DNA of 64,000 nt, taken from the NCBI GenBank assembly GCA_945878135.1, contig CAMDUL010000010.1:24621-88620 (forward strand), read 5' to 3'. The notes under the pieces were generated by a model, which was not told the origin of the DNA, did no database searches, and worked only from the letters and a program-made list of their open reading frames with translations. The stretch comes from Chthoniobacter flavus. GTDB taxonomy: Bacteria; Verrucomicrobiota; Verrucomicrobiia; Chthoniobacterales; JACTMZ01. This document shows positions 34,691 through 42,733 of this stretch, one piece after another (position 1 is the stretch's first letter; each line of letters begins with the position of its first letter). A program made the translations under genes and the position numbers.

Positions 34691-35173
34691 TCAGTTCAGC
34701 TCGGCCAACTTGGCTTTGATCGCTTCAAAGTCCGGCAGTTCGCGCGGGTCGTCGTGGGATTCGGCGTATTGAATGACACCGTTTTTGTCGACGATGAAGG
34801 CCGAGCGTTTGGCCACGCCGCCCATGGGGAGATTCAACTGCGGGGCGAATTGTTCGTAGGCGATGCCGTAGGCTTGGGCGACTTTGTGGTCGTAGTCGCT
34901 GGCCAGGGTGACGTTGATGGCTTCTTTTTGGGCCCAGGCTTCCTGCGCGAAGGGATTGTCGCCGCTGATGCCGATGACGGTGGCTCCGGCGAAGTCGGCG
35001 AGGCCTTTCGAGACGGAGCAGAATTCGTCGGTGCAGACGCTGGTGTAGACCATGGGGAAGAAAAGAAGGACGACGTTTTGGCCTTTGTGGTCGGAGAGTT
35101 TGACCAGGTTGAGGCCATCGGCGTTTTTGGACGAGAGGGCAAAGTCGGGGGCGGTGGATCCTACGTTGAGCAT
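34691..35173 (-). CDS. Peroxiredoxin (AhpC/TSA family)
   Basis: The 160-residue protein has a thioredoxin fold with peroxidatic Cys47 in FFPMVYTSVCTDEFC and a second Cys52 five residues on. GISGDNPFAQEAWAQKEAIN and RSAFIVDKNGVIQYAE complete the fold. It reduces H2O2 and organic peroxides. The spacing CTDEFC resembles the AhpE/Prx5-like proteins. The start matches the family N-terminus, LNVGSTAPDFAL. The fumarase gene lies upstream in the same direction, separated by 76 purine-rich bases. Confidence 0.9.
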   Translation of the reverse strand: MLNVGSTAPDFALSSKNADGLNLVKLSDHKGQNVVLLFFPMVYTSVCTDEFCSVSKGLADFAGATVIGISGDNPFAQEAWAQKEAINVTLASDYDHKVAQAYGIAYEQFAPQLNLPMGGVAKRSAFIVDKNGVIQYAESHDDPRELPDFEAIKAKLAELN

Positions 35174-35249
35174 GGGAATAGTTGAGAGCTAAGAGATGAG
35201 GGTTGAGAGATTAGGAGGATGAGAAGATGAGCGAGAGGGTGATAACGCG

Positions 35250-36635
35250 TCAAGGACGGGTCATGGCTTCGGGGTTGACCCACTGGTCGAATTGTTCGCC
35301 GGTGAGGTGGCCCGAAGCGACGGCGGCTTCGCGGAGGCTGCTTTTTTCTTTGTGCGCTTTTTTGGCGATCTGCGCGGCTTTGTCGTAACCGATGTGCGGG
35401 TTGAGCGCGGTAACGAGCATGAGCGAGTCCTGCACGTAATGGTTGATGCGCTCCATATTCGGTTCGATGCCGATCGCGCAGTGGTGGTTGAAGGAATGGC
35501 AGGCGTCGGTCAGCAACCGGACGGAATGGAGGAAGTTGTGGATGATGACGGGCTTGAAGACGTTTAGTTCGAAATTGCCCTGCGATCCGGCGAAGCCGAT
35601 GGCGGCATCGTTGCCCATGACTTGGCAGCAGACCATGGTCATGGCCTCGCTTTGGGTCGGGTTGACTTTGCCCGGCATGATGGACGAGCCGGGTTCGTTT
35701 TCGGGAATGGTCAACTCGCCGAGTCCGCAACGCGGTCCGCTGGCCAGCCAGCGGATGTCGTTGGCGATTTTCATCAGCGAGCAGGCGAGGGTCTTCAATG
35801 CACCCGAAGCGAAGACGAATTCATCGTGGGCCGAGAGGGCGGCGAACTTGTTGGGATTCGAGGTGAAGGGGAGTCCGGTGAGGTCGGCGATTTTTTTCGC
35901 GGCGCGGTCGCCGAATTCGGGGTGGGAGTTGAGTCCGGTGCCGACCGCGGTGCCGCCGATGCCGAGGGACATGACGCCGGGGAGGGTCATTTCGATGCGC
36001 GCGAGGTCGGCGTCGAGGAGCGCGACGTAGCCGGAGAATTCTTGTCCGAGCGTGATCGGCGTGGCGTCCTGCAGGTGCGTGCGGCCGATTTTGACGATGC
36101 CGGCGAAAGCCTTGGCCTTGGCGTCGAGCGTGTCGCGGAGTTCGCGGACGGCGGGAAGAAGTTTGTGCACGACGACCTCGGCCGCGGCGATGGACATGGC
36201 GGTCGGGAAGGTGTCGTTCGACGACTGCGACATGTTGACGTGGTCGTTGGGATGGACCGGGGTTTTCGATCCCATTTCGCCGCCGGCCATTTCGATGGCG
36301 CGATTCGAGATGACCTCGTTGGCGTTCATGTTGCTCTGGGTGCCGGAGCCGGTCTGCCAGATGCGCAGGGGGAAATGGTCGTCGAGTCGGCCGGAGATGA
36401 CTTCGTCGGCGGCTTGCGCGATGAGCGCGGCTGTGTCGGCGGGGAGTTTGCCGAGGTCCTGATTGACGAGGGCGCAGGCCTTTTTCAGCACGCCGAGGGC
36501 CCGGATGAGTTCGCGCGGTTTGGTGTCGTCGCCGATGTCGAAGTGGACGAGCGAGCGGGCGGTTTGCGCGCCGTAGTAGCGGTCGGCGGGAACCTCGATG
36601 GCTCCCATGGAGTCGGTTTCAGAGCGGGTTTTCAC
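35250..36635 (-). CDS. fumC: Class II fumarate hydratase FumC (copy 1)
   Basis: The 461-residue protein has the fumarase/aspartase superfamily signature [15 protein letters not shown]. It also has [35 protein letters not shown] and [16 protein letters not shown]. Together these fit fumarate hydratase of the TCA cycle, which interconverts fumarate and malate. Starts at ATG 36635, 17 bases from the 3' end of tRNA-Leu. A second, diverged fumC is at 60630, linked to malic enzyme. Length is usual (about 460). Confidence 0.92.
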   Translation of the reverse strand: MKTRSETDSMGAIEVPADRYYGAQTARSLVHFDIGDDTKPRELIRALGVLKKACALVNQDLGKLPADTAALIAQAADEVISGRLDDHFPLRIWQTGSGTQSNMNANEVISNRAIEMAGGEMGSKTPVHPNDHVNMSQSSNDTFPTAMSIAAAEVVVHKLLPAVRELRDTLDAKAKAFAGIVKIGRTHLQDATPITLGQEFSGYVALLDADLARIEMTLPGVMSLGIGGTAVGTGLNSHPEFGDRAAKKIADLTGLPFTSNPNKFAALSAHDEFVFASGALKTLACSLMKIANDIRWLASGPRCGLGELTIPENEPGSSIMPGKVNPTQSEAMTMVCCQVMGNDAAIGFAGSQGNFELNVFKPVIIHNFLHSVRLLTDACHSFNHHCAIGIEPNMERINHYVQDSLMLVTALNPHIGYDKAAQIAKKAHKEKSSLREAAVASGHLTGEQFDQWVNPEAMTRP

Positions 36636-36652
36636 GGGCTGAGGAAAGAAAG

Positions 36653-36736
36653 TGGTGCTCGGGGGGGGACTTGAACCCCCATGCCTTGCGGCATACGCCC
36701 CTCAAACGTACGTGTCTGCCATTTCACCACCCGAGC
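36653..36736 (-). tRNA. tRNA-Leu (anticodon GAG)
   Basis: The acceptor stem GCTCGGG/CCCGAGC, anticodon stem TACGT/GCGTA, loop TTGAGGG with anticodon GAG, a class II variable arm (ATGCCGCAAGGCAT), and the T-arm GGGGGTTCAAGTCCCCC are all present. The CCA tail is encoded. It is 84 bases and is followed by fumC in the same orientation. Confidence 0.95.
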
Positions 36737-36836
36737 GTAGGTCCCAAGCATAACGGACCCCTGCGCGGGTGCAAGTTTTTCAGTGTATCCGTCTGGACTC
36801 TGTCCGTCGGGAGGAGCAATTTCAGTTTCCCGCACG

Positions 36837-39800
36837 ATGAACAAGACCCTGGAGTTTACCCTCAACGGCGAGGCGATCTGTCTGGTCGATGTGTCGCCGA
36901 ACACACCGCTGCTCGACTGGTTGCGGTCCTCGGGGCGCACCGGGTCGAAAGAGGGATGTGCGGAGGGCGACTGCGGCGCGTGTTCGGTGGCGATGATCGA
37001 GGCCGATGCGCGGGGGCGTGCGGTCTGGCGGTCCTTCAACAGCTGCCTGACCCCGCTCGCGCTGGTCCAGGGGCGGGAAATTGTCACGGTCGAAGGGCTG
37101 GGCAACGGGAAGCTGCACCCGGTCCAGCAATGCATGGTGGCCAACCACGGGTCGCAATGCGGCTATTGCACGCCGGGGATCATCATGTCGTTGTTCGAGG
37201 GGTATTACCGCCGGGACCTCGACCGCGATTGGCAGCTGAACGACCAGCTTTGCGGAAATCTCTGCCGTTGCACGGGGTATCGTCCGATCCGGCAGGCCGC
37301 GCTGGAATCCTGGGAAGCGGCGGAAAATGCGGCGAAGGACGAATTCGGGCGGAGATTGAAAAAGGCGGAGGCGGTCCCCGCGGCGGCGGAATACGAAGGC
37401 GGCGAGGCGAAGTTTTTCCGTCCGGATTCCTTGAAAGACTTGTTCCGCCTGCGCAAAAAGCATCCCGAGGCACGTCTCATTGCGGGGGCGACCGAGTTGG
37501 GACTGGAAATCAGCAAGCGCTTCAAGAAGTTCCCGGCTTTGATTTCCCTCGAATCGGTGCCGGAACTGCGCCGCCTCGAGAAAAAGAAAAGCTGCTGGCA
37601 CATCGGCGGAGCAGTGACCTTGACGCAATTGGGCGAGGCCATCGCGGAGGATTTTCCCATGTGGGCCAAGATGCTCTGGGTCTTCGGCGCGCGCCAGATC
37701 CGCAACCGCGCGACGCTGGGGGGGAATTTGGTCACGGCTTCGCCGATCGGCGATTCCGCTCCGGTCTTGCTCGCCTTGGGCGCGGACGTCGTGCTGGCTT
37801 CGCCCCGGGGCAAGCGCACGGTCCCCATGGCGGATTTCTTCACCGGCTACCGCAAGACGGCGCTCAAGCCGGATGAAATTCTGCTCGAGGTGACGGTCGG
37901 AGCGGGCGCGCCGCCGAAAGGCCTGACGCGTCGCCGTGAGTGGTTCAAGGTTTCCAAGCGGCGCGAGATGGACATCAGCACGGTGTCCGCGGCCTTCCAG
38001 GTCGAGACCGACCGCAACCATGTCGTGACCGACGTCCGTCTGGCGTTCGGCGGCGTGGCGGCCACGCCGGCACGGGCCGTGCGGACCGAAAAATTTCTCC
38101 GCGGCAAGGTATGGAACGAAGAAACCGTGGCCGGGGCCTGTACGGTGCTGGCCAAGGAATTCCAACCGATCAGCGATGCGCGCGGCGGCGCCGATTACCG
38201 GGCGGGATTGATTGTCAGTCTGCTCGAGAAATTTTACCGCGAACCCGCATGGTCCGAGGACACTGCGCCTTTGCCCGAACCGGTCGTCCCGGCCGACCGT
38301 CCGCTGCCCCACGAAAGCGCGGCCAAGCATGTCACCGGCGAGGCGCTTTACACCGATGACATCGCCCTGCGCGGCGGTCGGGCTCTCGAGGTCTGGCCGG
38401 TGCACTCGCCGCATGCCCGCGCCAAGATCAAGAAGTTGGATGTCTCCGCCGCGCGCAAAATGCCCGGCATTCATGCCGTGCTCACGGCGTCCGATGTTCC
38501 CGGGATCAACGACATCGGGGCGGTGCGCAAGGATGAGGAACTTCTCGCCGCGACGGTGGCGCAATTCCACGGACACATAGTTGCCGTGGTGGTCGGCGAA
38601 ACGGCCGACCAGTGCCGCGCCGCGGCGGAGAAGATTGTCGCCAGCTACGAAGTGTTGAAGCCGGTGCTGACCATCGAGCAGGGGATCGCGGAGCAGAGTT
38701 TCCACAGCGAACCGAATTTCATGCGCCGCGGCGACGTCGATGCGGCGCTGGCCGCCGCGCCTCGTCTTCTGGAAGGAACCTTCTCCCTCGGCGGGCAGGA
38801 CCATTTTTATCTCGAGATGCAGGCCGCCTACGCCGAACCGGGCGAGGACGGGACGGTCCACGTCACCAGTTCGACCCAGCATCCGACCGAGGTGCAGCAC
38901 GGGGTGGCGCACGTTTTGGGGATCCCGTCGAACAAGGTCGTGGTCACCGTGCCGCGGATGGGCGGCGGCTTCGGGGGCAAGGAAACCCAGGCCGCCACGC
39001 CGGCCGCGCTGGCCGCGTTGGCCGCGCAGGTCACCGGGCGTCCGGCGCGTATGCGTTTCAACCGCGATCAGGACATGATGCTGACGGGGAAACGTCATCC
39101 CTTCCTCGCCAAGTTCACCGTCGGCTATGACAATGAGGGCCGCTTGCTCGCCTTGAAATCGGCGCACTACTCGAATGGCGGCTGGGCGCTGGATTTGTCC
39201 ATGCCGGTGACCGACCGCGCCATGTTCCATACGGACAACTGCTATTACATCCCGAACGTCGAGTTGCGCGGGCAGGTGGTGAAGACCAACCTGGCTTCGA
39301 ATACCGCCTTCCGCGGCTTCGGAGGTCCGCAGGGCATGCTGATCATCGAGGAAATCATCGACCGCATTGCGCGCCAGTTGGATTTGCCGCCGGAAGTGGT
39401 GCGTGAGCGGAATCTTTACCATGGCTCGGGCGAGACCAACACCACGCACTACGGTCAGGAGATCGAGGACAACCGCATCCAGCAGGTCTGGCACGATCTG
39501 CGCGGGAACTCGGATTTCTCCGCCCGCCGCGCGGAGATCGAGGCGTGGAATGCGGCGCATCCGCACCGCAAGCGCGGGCTGGCTATGACCCCGGTGAAGT
39601 TCGGCATTTCCTTCACCAACACCATGCTGAACCAAGCCGGGGCGTTGGTGCTGGTTTACACGGACGGTTCCGTCCAGGTGAACCACGGCGGCACGGAAAT
39701 GGGCCAGGGGATCAACACCAACATGACGGCCATCGCGGCGCGGGCCCTGGGGCTTCCGGCGGAAAACATCCGCGTGATGTCCACCGCGACGGACAAGGTC

Positions 39801-40652
39801 CCGAACACATCGGCCACCGCCGCCTCGAGCGGCACGGACATGAACGGCATGGCGGTGCAGGACGCGTGCGAGCAAATCATCGCGCGGTTGCGTCCGGTCG
39901 CGGCCGAAATGCTTTCTTCCAAGCTCGGCAAGACCTGCGGGGCGGATGACGTCGGGTTCCGTGACGGACGCGTCTTTCATGCCAAGCATCCGGCCGAGTT
40001 TCTCGGGTTCCGCGACGTCGCCCAGAAAGCGTGGATGCAACGCGTGAGTCTGGCTGCAACGGGTTACTACCGCACGCCGGAGATCCACTGGGACCGCGAC
40101 GCGGGGAAGGGGCATCCGTTTTATTATTTCGCCGTCGGTGCGGCGGTCAGCGAGGTGGAAGTCGACGGTTTCACCGGGGACCTGCAGGTGCGGCGGGTCG
40201 ATATTCTTCATGACTGCGGGCAGTCGATCAACGAGGGGATCAACCGCGGACAAATCGAGGGCGGTTTTGTCCAAGGTGTGGGTTGGCTGACCGCGGAGGA
40301 ACTTGTCTGGAATCGCGAGGGCAAACTGCTCACGCATTCGCCGGACACCTACAAAATTCCCGCGGTGGGCGACATGCCGCGGGATTTCCGCGTGCGATTG
40401 CTGGCCGACGCGCCGAATCCGAAGCAGACGATCGGGCGGAGCAAGGCGGTGGGCGAACCACCCTTCATGCTGGCCATCTCGGTGCGGGAAGCGATCCGCG
40501 ATGCGGTGGCGGCGTTCGGTCCGGGCGGACGGCAAGTGCGTTTGTCCTCACCGGCCACGGGCGAAGCCATTTTCCGCGCCATCCGTGAACAACAGATGCC
40601 GGACTTCAAGGGCGCGCCAGTCGAGGCGGTGCCCCGCGGGGTCTTGGTGTAG
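36837..40652 (+). CDS. Xanthine dehydrogenase, single-chain (2Fe-2S, FAD and molybdenum domains)
   Basis: The 1271-residue protein fuses what are usually two bacterial subunits. Residues 1-160 carry the two 2Fe-2S motifs (CAEGDCGACSV, QCGYCTPG, CGNLCRCTGYRPI). The FAD domain follows (RLIAGATELGLEISKRF, ATLGGNLVTASPIGD). From about residue 490 is the Mo-binding domain with MGGGFGGKE, NTAFRGFGGPQGM (substrate-contacting Arg) and AVGEPPFMLAIS (catalytic Glu). It oxidises hypoxanthine and xanthine to urate. ATG at 36837 starts the conserved 2Fe-2S sequence. The stop TAG overlaps a repeat element. Confidence 0.92.
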   Translation: MNKTLEFTLNGEAICLVDVSPNTPLLDWLRSSGRTGSKEGCAEGDCGACSVAMIEADARGRAVWRSFNSCLTPLALVQGREIVTVEGLGNGKLHPVQQCMVANHGSQCGYCTPGIIMSLFEGYYRRDLDRDWQLNDQLCGNLCRCTGYRPIRQAALESWEAAENAAKDEFGRRLKKAEAVPAAAEYEGGEAKFFRPDSLKDLFRLRKKHPEARLIAGATELGLEISKRFKKFPALISLESVPELRRLEKKKSCWHIGGAVTLTQLGEAIAEDFPMWAKMLWVFGARQIRNRATLGGNLVTASPIGDSAPVLLALGADVVLASPRGKRTVPMADFFTGYRKTALKPDEILLEVTVGAGAPPKGLTRRREWFKVSKRREMDISTVSAAFQVETDRNHVVTDVRLAFGGVAATPARAVRTEKFLRGKVWNEETVAGACTVLAKEFQPISDARGGADYRAGLIVSLLEKFYREPAWSEDTAPLPEPVVPADRPLPHESAAKHVTGEALYTDDIALRGGRALEVWPVHSPHARAKIKKLDVSAARKMPGIHAVLTASDVPGINDIGAVRKDEELLAATVAQFHGHIVAVVVGETADQCRAAAEKIVASYEVLKPVLTIEQGIAEQSFHSEPNFMRRGDVDAALAAAPRLLEGTFSLGGQDHFYLEMQAAYAEPGEDGTVHVTSSTQHPTEVQHGVAHVLGIPSNKVVVTVPRMGGGFGGKETQAATPAALAALAAQVTGRPARMRFNRDQDMMLTGKRHPFLAKFTVGYDNEGRLLALKSAHYSNGGWALDLSMPVTDRAMFHTDNCYYIPNVELRGQVVKTNLASNTAFRGFGGPQGMLIIEEIIDRIARQLDLPPEVVRERNLYHGSGETNTTHYGQEIEDNRIQQVWHDLRGNSDFSARRAEIEAWNAAHPHRKRGLAMTPVKFGISFTNTMLNQAGALVLVYTDGSVQVNHGGTEMGQGINTNMTAIAARALGLPAENIRVMSTATDKVPNTSATAASSGTDMNGMAVQDACEQIIARLRPVAAEMLSSKLGKTCGADDVGFRDGRVFHAKHPAEFLGFRDVAQKAWMQRVSLAATGYYRTPEIHWDRDAGKGHPFYYFAVGAAVSEVEVDGFTGDLQVRRVDILHDCGQSINEGINRGQIEGGFVQGVGWLTAEELVWNREGKLLTHSPDTYKIPAVGDMPRDFRVRLLADAPNPKQTIGRSKAVGEPPFMLAISVREAIRDAVAAFGPGGRQVRLSSPATGEAIFRAIREQQMPDFKGAPVEAVPRGVLV

Positions 40653-40664
40653 CGGCGGCGCTAC
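40648..40664. repeat. TTGTAGCGGCG-type element, truncated (copy 6)
   Basis: TGTAGCGGCGGCGCTAC is a shortened palindrome of the family. Its TAG (40650-40652) is the stop codon of the xanthine dehydrogenase gene. Confidence 0.6.
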
Positions 40665-40703
40665 GGGGTTGGCTTTCCCCGCGGTGCCTGCTAGAGAACT
40701 CCC

Positions 40704-40850
40704 ATGGTCACCCAAGATCCCGAAGATCGTTTCATCCGCAATTTGCTCATTCTGGCCGCCACCGGCGCGGCGGTGGGCCTGCTCACGGTGGCCACCGTCG
40801 TTACGGTGATGGTCAGTGCCAATTTCAACATCCTCAATTGGATGGAGTAG
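40704..40850 (+). CDS. Small single-span membrane protein
   Basis: The 48-residue protein reads MVTQDPEDRFIRNLLILAAT, then a hydrophobic helix (GAAVGLLTVATVVTVMVSA) and NFNILNWME. The gene is well formed and starts ATG after CTCC. It lies between xanthine dehydrogenase and rpmI in the same orientation, 46 bases before the L35 start, so it may be cotranscribed with the translation genes. No family is recognised. Confidence 0.6.
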   Translation: MVTQDPEDRFIRNLLILAATGAAVGLLTVATVVTVMVSANFNILNWME

Positions 40851-40896
40851 GAAAGGCTTGCTCTCCCATGGGCAGCCCGATACTGTCCCGCCCCTT

Positions 40897-41106
40897 ATGC
40901 CGAAACCGGTAGCACGCAGAAAAACAAAAAAGGCGGTGGCCAAGCGATTCAAGGTCACCGCTACCGGCAAGGTCCTCCGCGCCCAGGCTTCCCGACGTCA
41001 CTTGTTGTCGTCGAAGAGCGCCAAGCGCAAGCGTCAGCTCGCCAAGAACGTCCTCGTGGACGTGACCGACGTGGCCCGCATCAAAGAGAACCTGCCGTTT
41101 GGCTGA
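40897..41106 (+). CDS. rpmI: 50S ribosomal protein L35
   Basis: The 69-residue basic protein reads MPKPVARRKTKKAVAKRFKV, TATGKVLRAQASRRHLLSSK and SAKRKRQLAKNVLV, which is typical L35. The Met at 40897 matches the family start. The usual upstream partner infC is absent. The 119 bases before rplT contain short stems (GGCGGGAC region) that could be a ribosomal leader. Confidence 0.92.
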   Translation: MPKPVARRKTKKAVAKRFKVTATGKVLRAQASRRHLLSSKSAKRKRQLAKNVLVDVTDVARIKENLPFG

Positions 41107-41225
41107 AAATTGACGCCGGCCGACGCACCTGGCTCCGCGAATCGGGGCTCACGGGATGGGTGAGGTGCGGGGCCGAACAACGAAACGATCCGTCCCGAGG
41201 AGACCGCCGCAAGGCGGGACAATAA

Positions 41226-41588
41226 ATGCCAAGAGCAACAAACGCGCCGGCCAGTCGTGAGCGGCGCAAAACGATGGTGTCGAAGGCCAAGGGTTACCGC
41301 GGCCGTCGCAGCAAACTCTTCCGCTACGCCAAAGACGCGCGGATGAAAGCGCAGGTCTGGGCGACCCGCGATCGCAAGACGCGCAAACGGAACTTCCGCG
41401 GTCTGTGGATCACGCGCATCAATGCCGCGTGCCGCGCCGAGGGGATCACCTACAGCCGCCTGATGGAGGGCCTGAAAAAGGCGTCCATCGCCATCAACCG
41501 CAAAATGCTGGCCGATCTGGCCGTGGCCGACGAGGACACGTTCAAGCAGATCGTGGCCCGCGGTGCGGCGGCGCTGAAGGCGGCTTGA
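41226..41588 (+). CDS. rplT: 50S ribosomal protein L20
   Basis: The 120-residue protein contains SRERRKTMVSKAKGYRGRRS, KDARMKAQVWATRDRKTRKR, WITRINAACRAEGITYSRL and KMLADLAVADEDTFKQIV. These are L20 landmarks. L20 nucleates 50S assembly and commonly represses the rpmI-rplT operon. The stop is followed after one base by a GGTAGGG cloverleaf repeat, before pheS. Confidence 0.95.
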   Translation: MPRATNAPASRERRKTMVSKAKGYRGRRSKLFRYAKDARMKAQVWATRDRKTRKRNFRGLWITRINAACRAEGITYSRLMEGLKKASIAINRKMLADLAVADEDTFKQIVARGAAALKAA

Positions 41589-41589
41589 T

Positions 41590-41654
41590 GGTAGGGGCAC
41601 GCGGCCCGCGTGCCGGCCGGTAGGGGGCGGACGAGCGAGCCGCTCGTCCCTACC
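41590..41654. repeat. GGTAGGG two-hairpin repeat (copy 2)
   Basis: The outer stem GGTAGGG/CCCTACC encloses CACGCGGCCCGCGTG and CGAGCGAGCCGCTCG hairpins. It lies in the rplT-pheS gap. A degenerate TTGTAGCGG element follows, to about 41707. Confidence 0.8.
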
Positions 41655-41657
41655 CTC

Positions 41658-41707
41658 CGGTGGCTCGCGGAGGCGCTCGCCCTCCACGGAACGTCCGCTA
41701 CAATTCT
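41658..41707. repeat. Degenerate TTGTAGCGG-type element before pheS
   Basis: On the minus strand it reads TTGTAGCGGACGTTCCGTGG and then a GGCGAGCGCCTCCGC hairpin. It ends a few bases before the pheS start, so the two repeats fill the 125-base rplT-pheS gap. Confidence 0.5.
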
Positions 41708-41713
41708 TCCATC

Positions 41714-42733
41714 ATGCGTGAGGAACTGAACGCCCTGCGCGGGGACGCGTTGCGGGACATTGCTGCCGCGGCGGATTTGTCCGCCCTCGAGCAGGTCCGC
41801 GTGGCTATCACCGGACGTTCCGGGCGCCTCACCCAAGCGGGCGAGCAGATGAGGCATCTGGCCAAGGAGGACCGGCCGGAGGTGGGCAAGCTGCTCCACG
41901 AGGTCCGCACCGCGGTGACCGCTGCCCTCGAGGCGCGCACCGCGGAGTTGTCCTCCGCGGCGGAGGAAGCCGAACTCGCGCAGATCGATCCGACCATGCC
42001 GGGCCGGGCGCGCGCGGTCGGCAGTCTGCACCCGTTGCAGCATTTGCAGCGCCGCGCGGTGGAGATTTTCCGCCGCATGGGTTTCGCCTTGGCCGAGGGG
42101 CCGGATATCGAGACCGAATGGCATTGTTTCGATGCCCTCAATACCCCGCCTGATCATCCGGCGCGCAACGAGCAGGACACGTTTTACCTGCCCGACGGAC
42201 GCCTCTTGCGCACGCACACCTCGAGCGTGCAGATCCGCACGATGGAAAACCGGACCCCGCCGATCCGCATCATCGCGCCGGGTGCGGCTTACCGCCGGGA
42301 TGAAGTCGACGCCACGCACTTGGCGCAGTTCACCCAGATGGAAGGACTTTATGTCGATGAAGGCGTCACCCTGGGCGATCTCAAGGGCACGCTGGAATAT
42401 TTTTTCCGCGAATTGTTCGGCTCCGACGCGAAGGTGCGGTTTCGTCCGCACTTTTTCCCCTTCACCGAGCCGAGCTACGAAATCGACGTGCGCGCCGCCG
42501 CGCTGGGTGGCGGCGAGCGGTGGCTCGAACTGGCCGGATGCGGCATGGTCGATCCGGCGGTCTTTGCGCAGATCAACGAACGGCGCGGCGACCAGGCGTT
42601 CGATCCGGACAAAGTGACCGGCTTCGCCTTCGGCTTCGGTCTCGAGCGCTTGGCCATGATTCTCTACGGCGTGCCGGACATCCGCATGTTTGTCGAAAAC
42701 GACCAACGGTTTCTCTCGCAATTTCCGTCATGA
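41714..42733 (+). CDS. pheS: Phenylalanyl-tRNA synthetase alpha subunit
   Basis: The 339-residue protein has class II motifs: motif 1 (HPLQHLQRRAVEIFRRMGFA), FYLPDGRLLRTHTSSVQIRT with THTS, motif 2 (YRRDEVDATH) and FRPHFFPFTEPSYEIDV. Motif 3 is FGFGLERLAMILYGVPDIR. It charges tRNA-Phe as an alpha2beta2 complex with PheT. ATG 41714 was chosen; its N-terminal coiled coil (LRGDALRDIAAAADLSALEQ) fits. The stop overlaps pheT by ATGA. Confidence 0.95.
   Translation: MREELNALRGDALRDIAAAADLSALEQVRVAITGRSGRLTQAGEQMRHLAKEDRPEVGKLLHEVRTAVTAALEARTAELSSAAEEAELAQIDPTMPGRARAVGSLHPLQHLQRRAVEIFRRMGFALAEGPDIETEWHCFDALNTPPDHPARNEQDTFYLPDGRLLRTHTSSVQIRTMENRTPPIRIIAPGAAYRRDEVDATHLAQFTQMEGLYVDEGVTLGDLKGTLEYFFRELFGSDAKVRFRPHFFPFTEPSYEIDVRAAALGGGERWLELAGCGMVDPAVFAQINERRGDQAFDPDKVTGFAFGFGLERLAMILYGVPDIRMFVENDQRFLSQFPS

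Noticed and set aside
36661..36669. A G-run near 36665 as a phase-variable tract
   Set aside because: It is part of the tRNA-Leu acceptor and T-stem, where it is paired and constrained.
36822..40535. A 1237-codon minus-strand frame opposite xanthine dehydrogenase
   Set aside because: It is exactly antisense to a well-supported gene; repeated Arg/His-rich composition is a high-G+C shadow.
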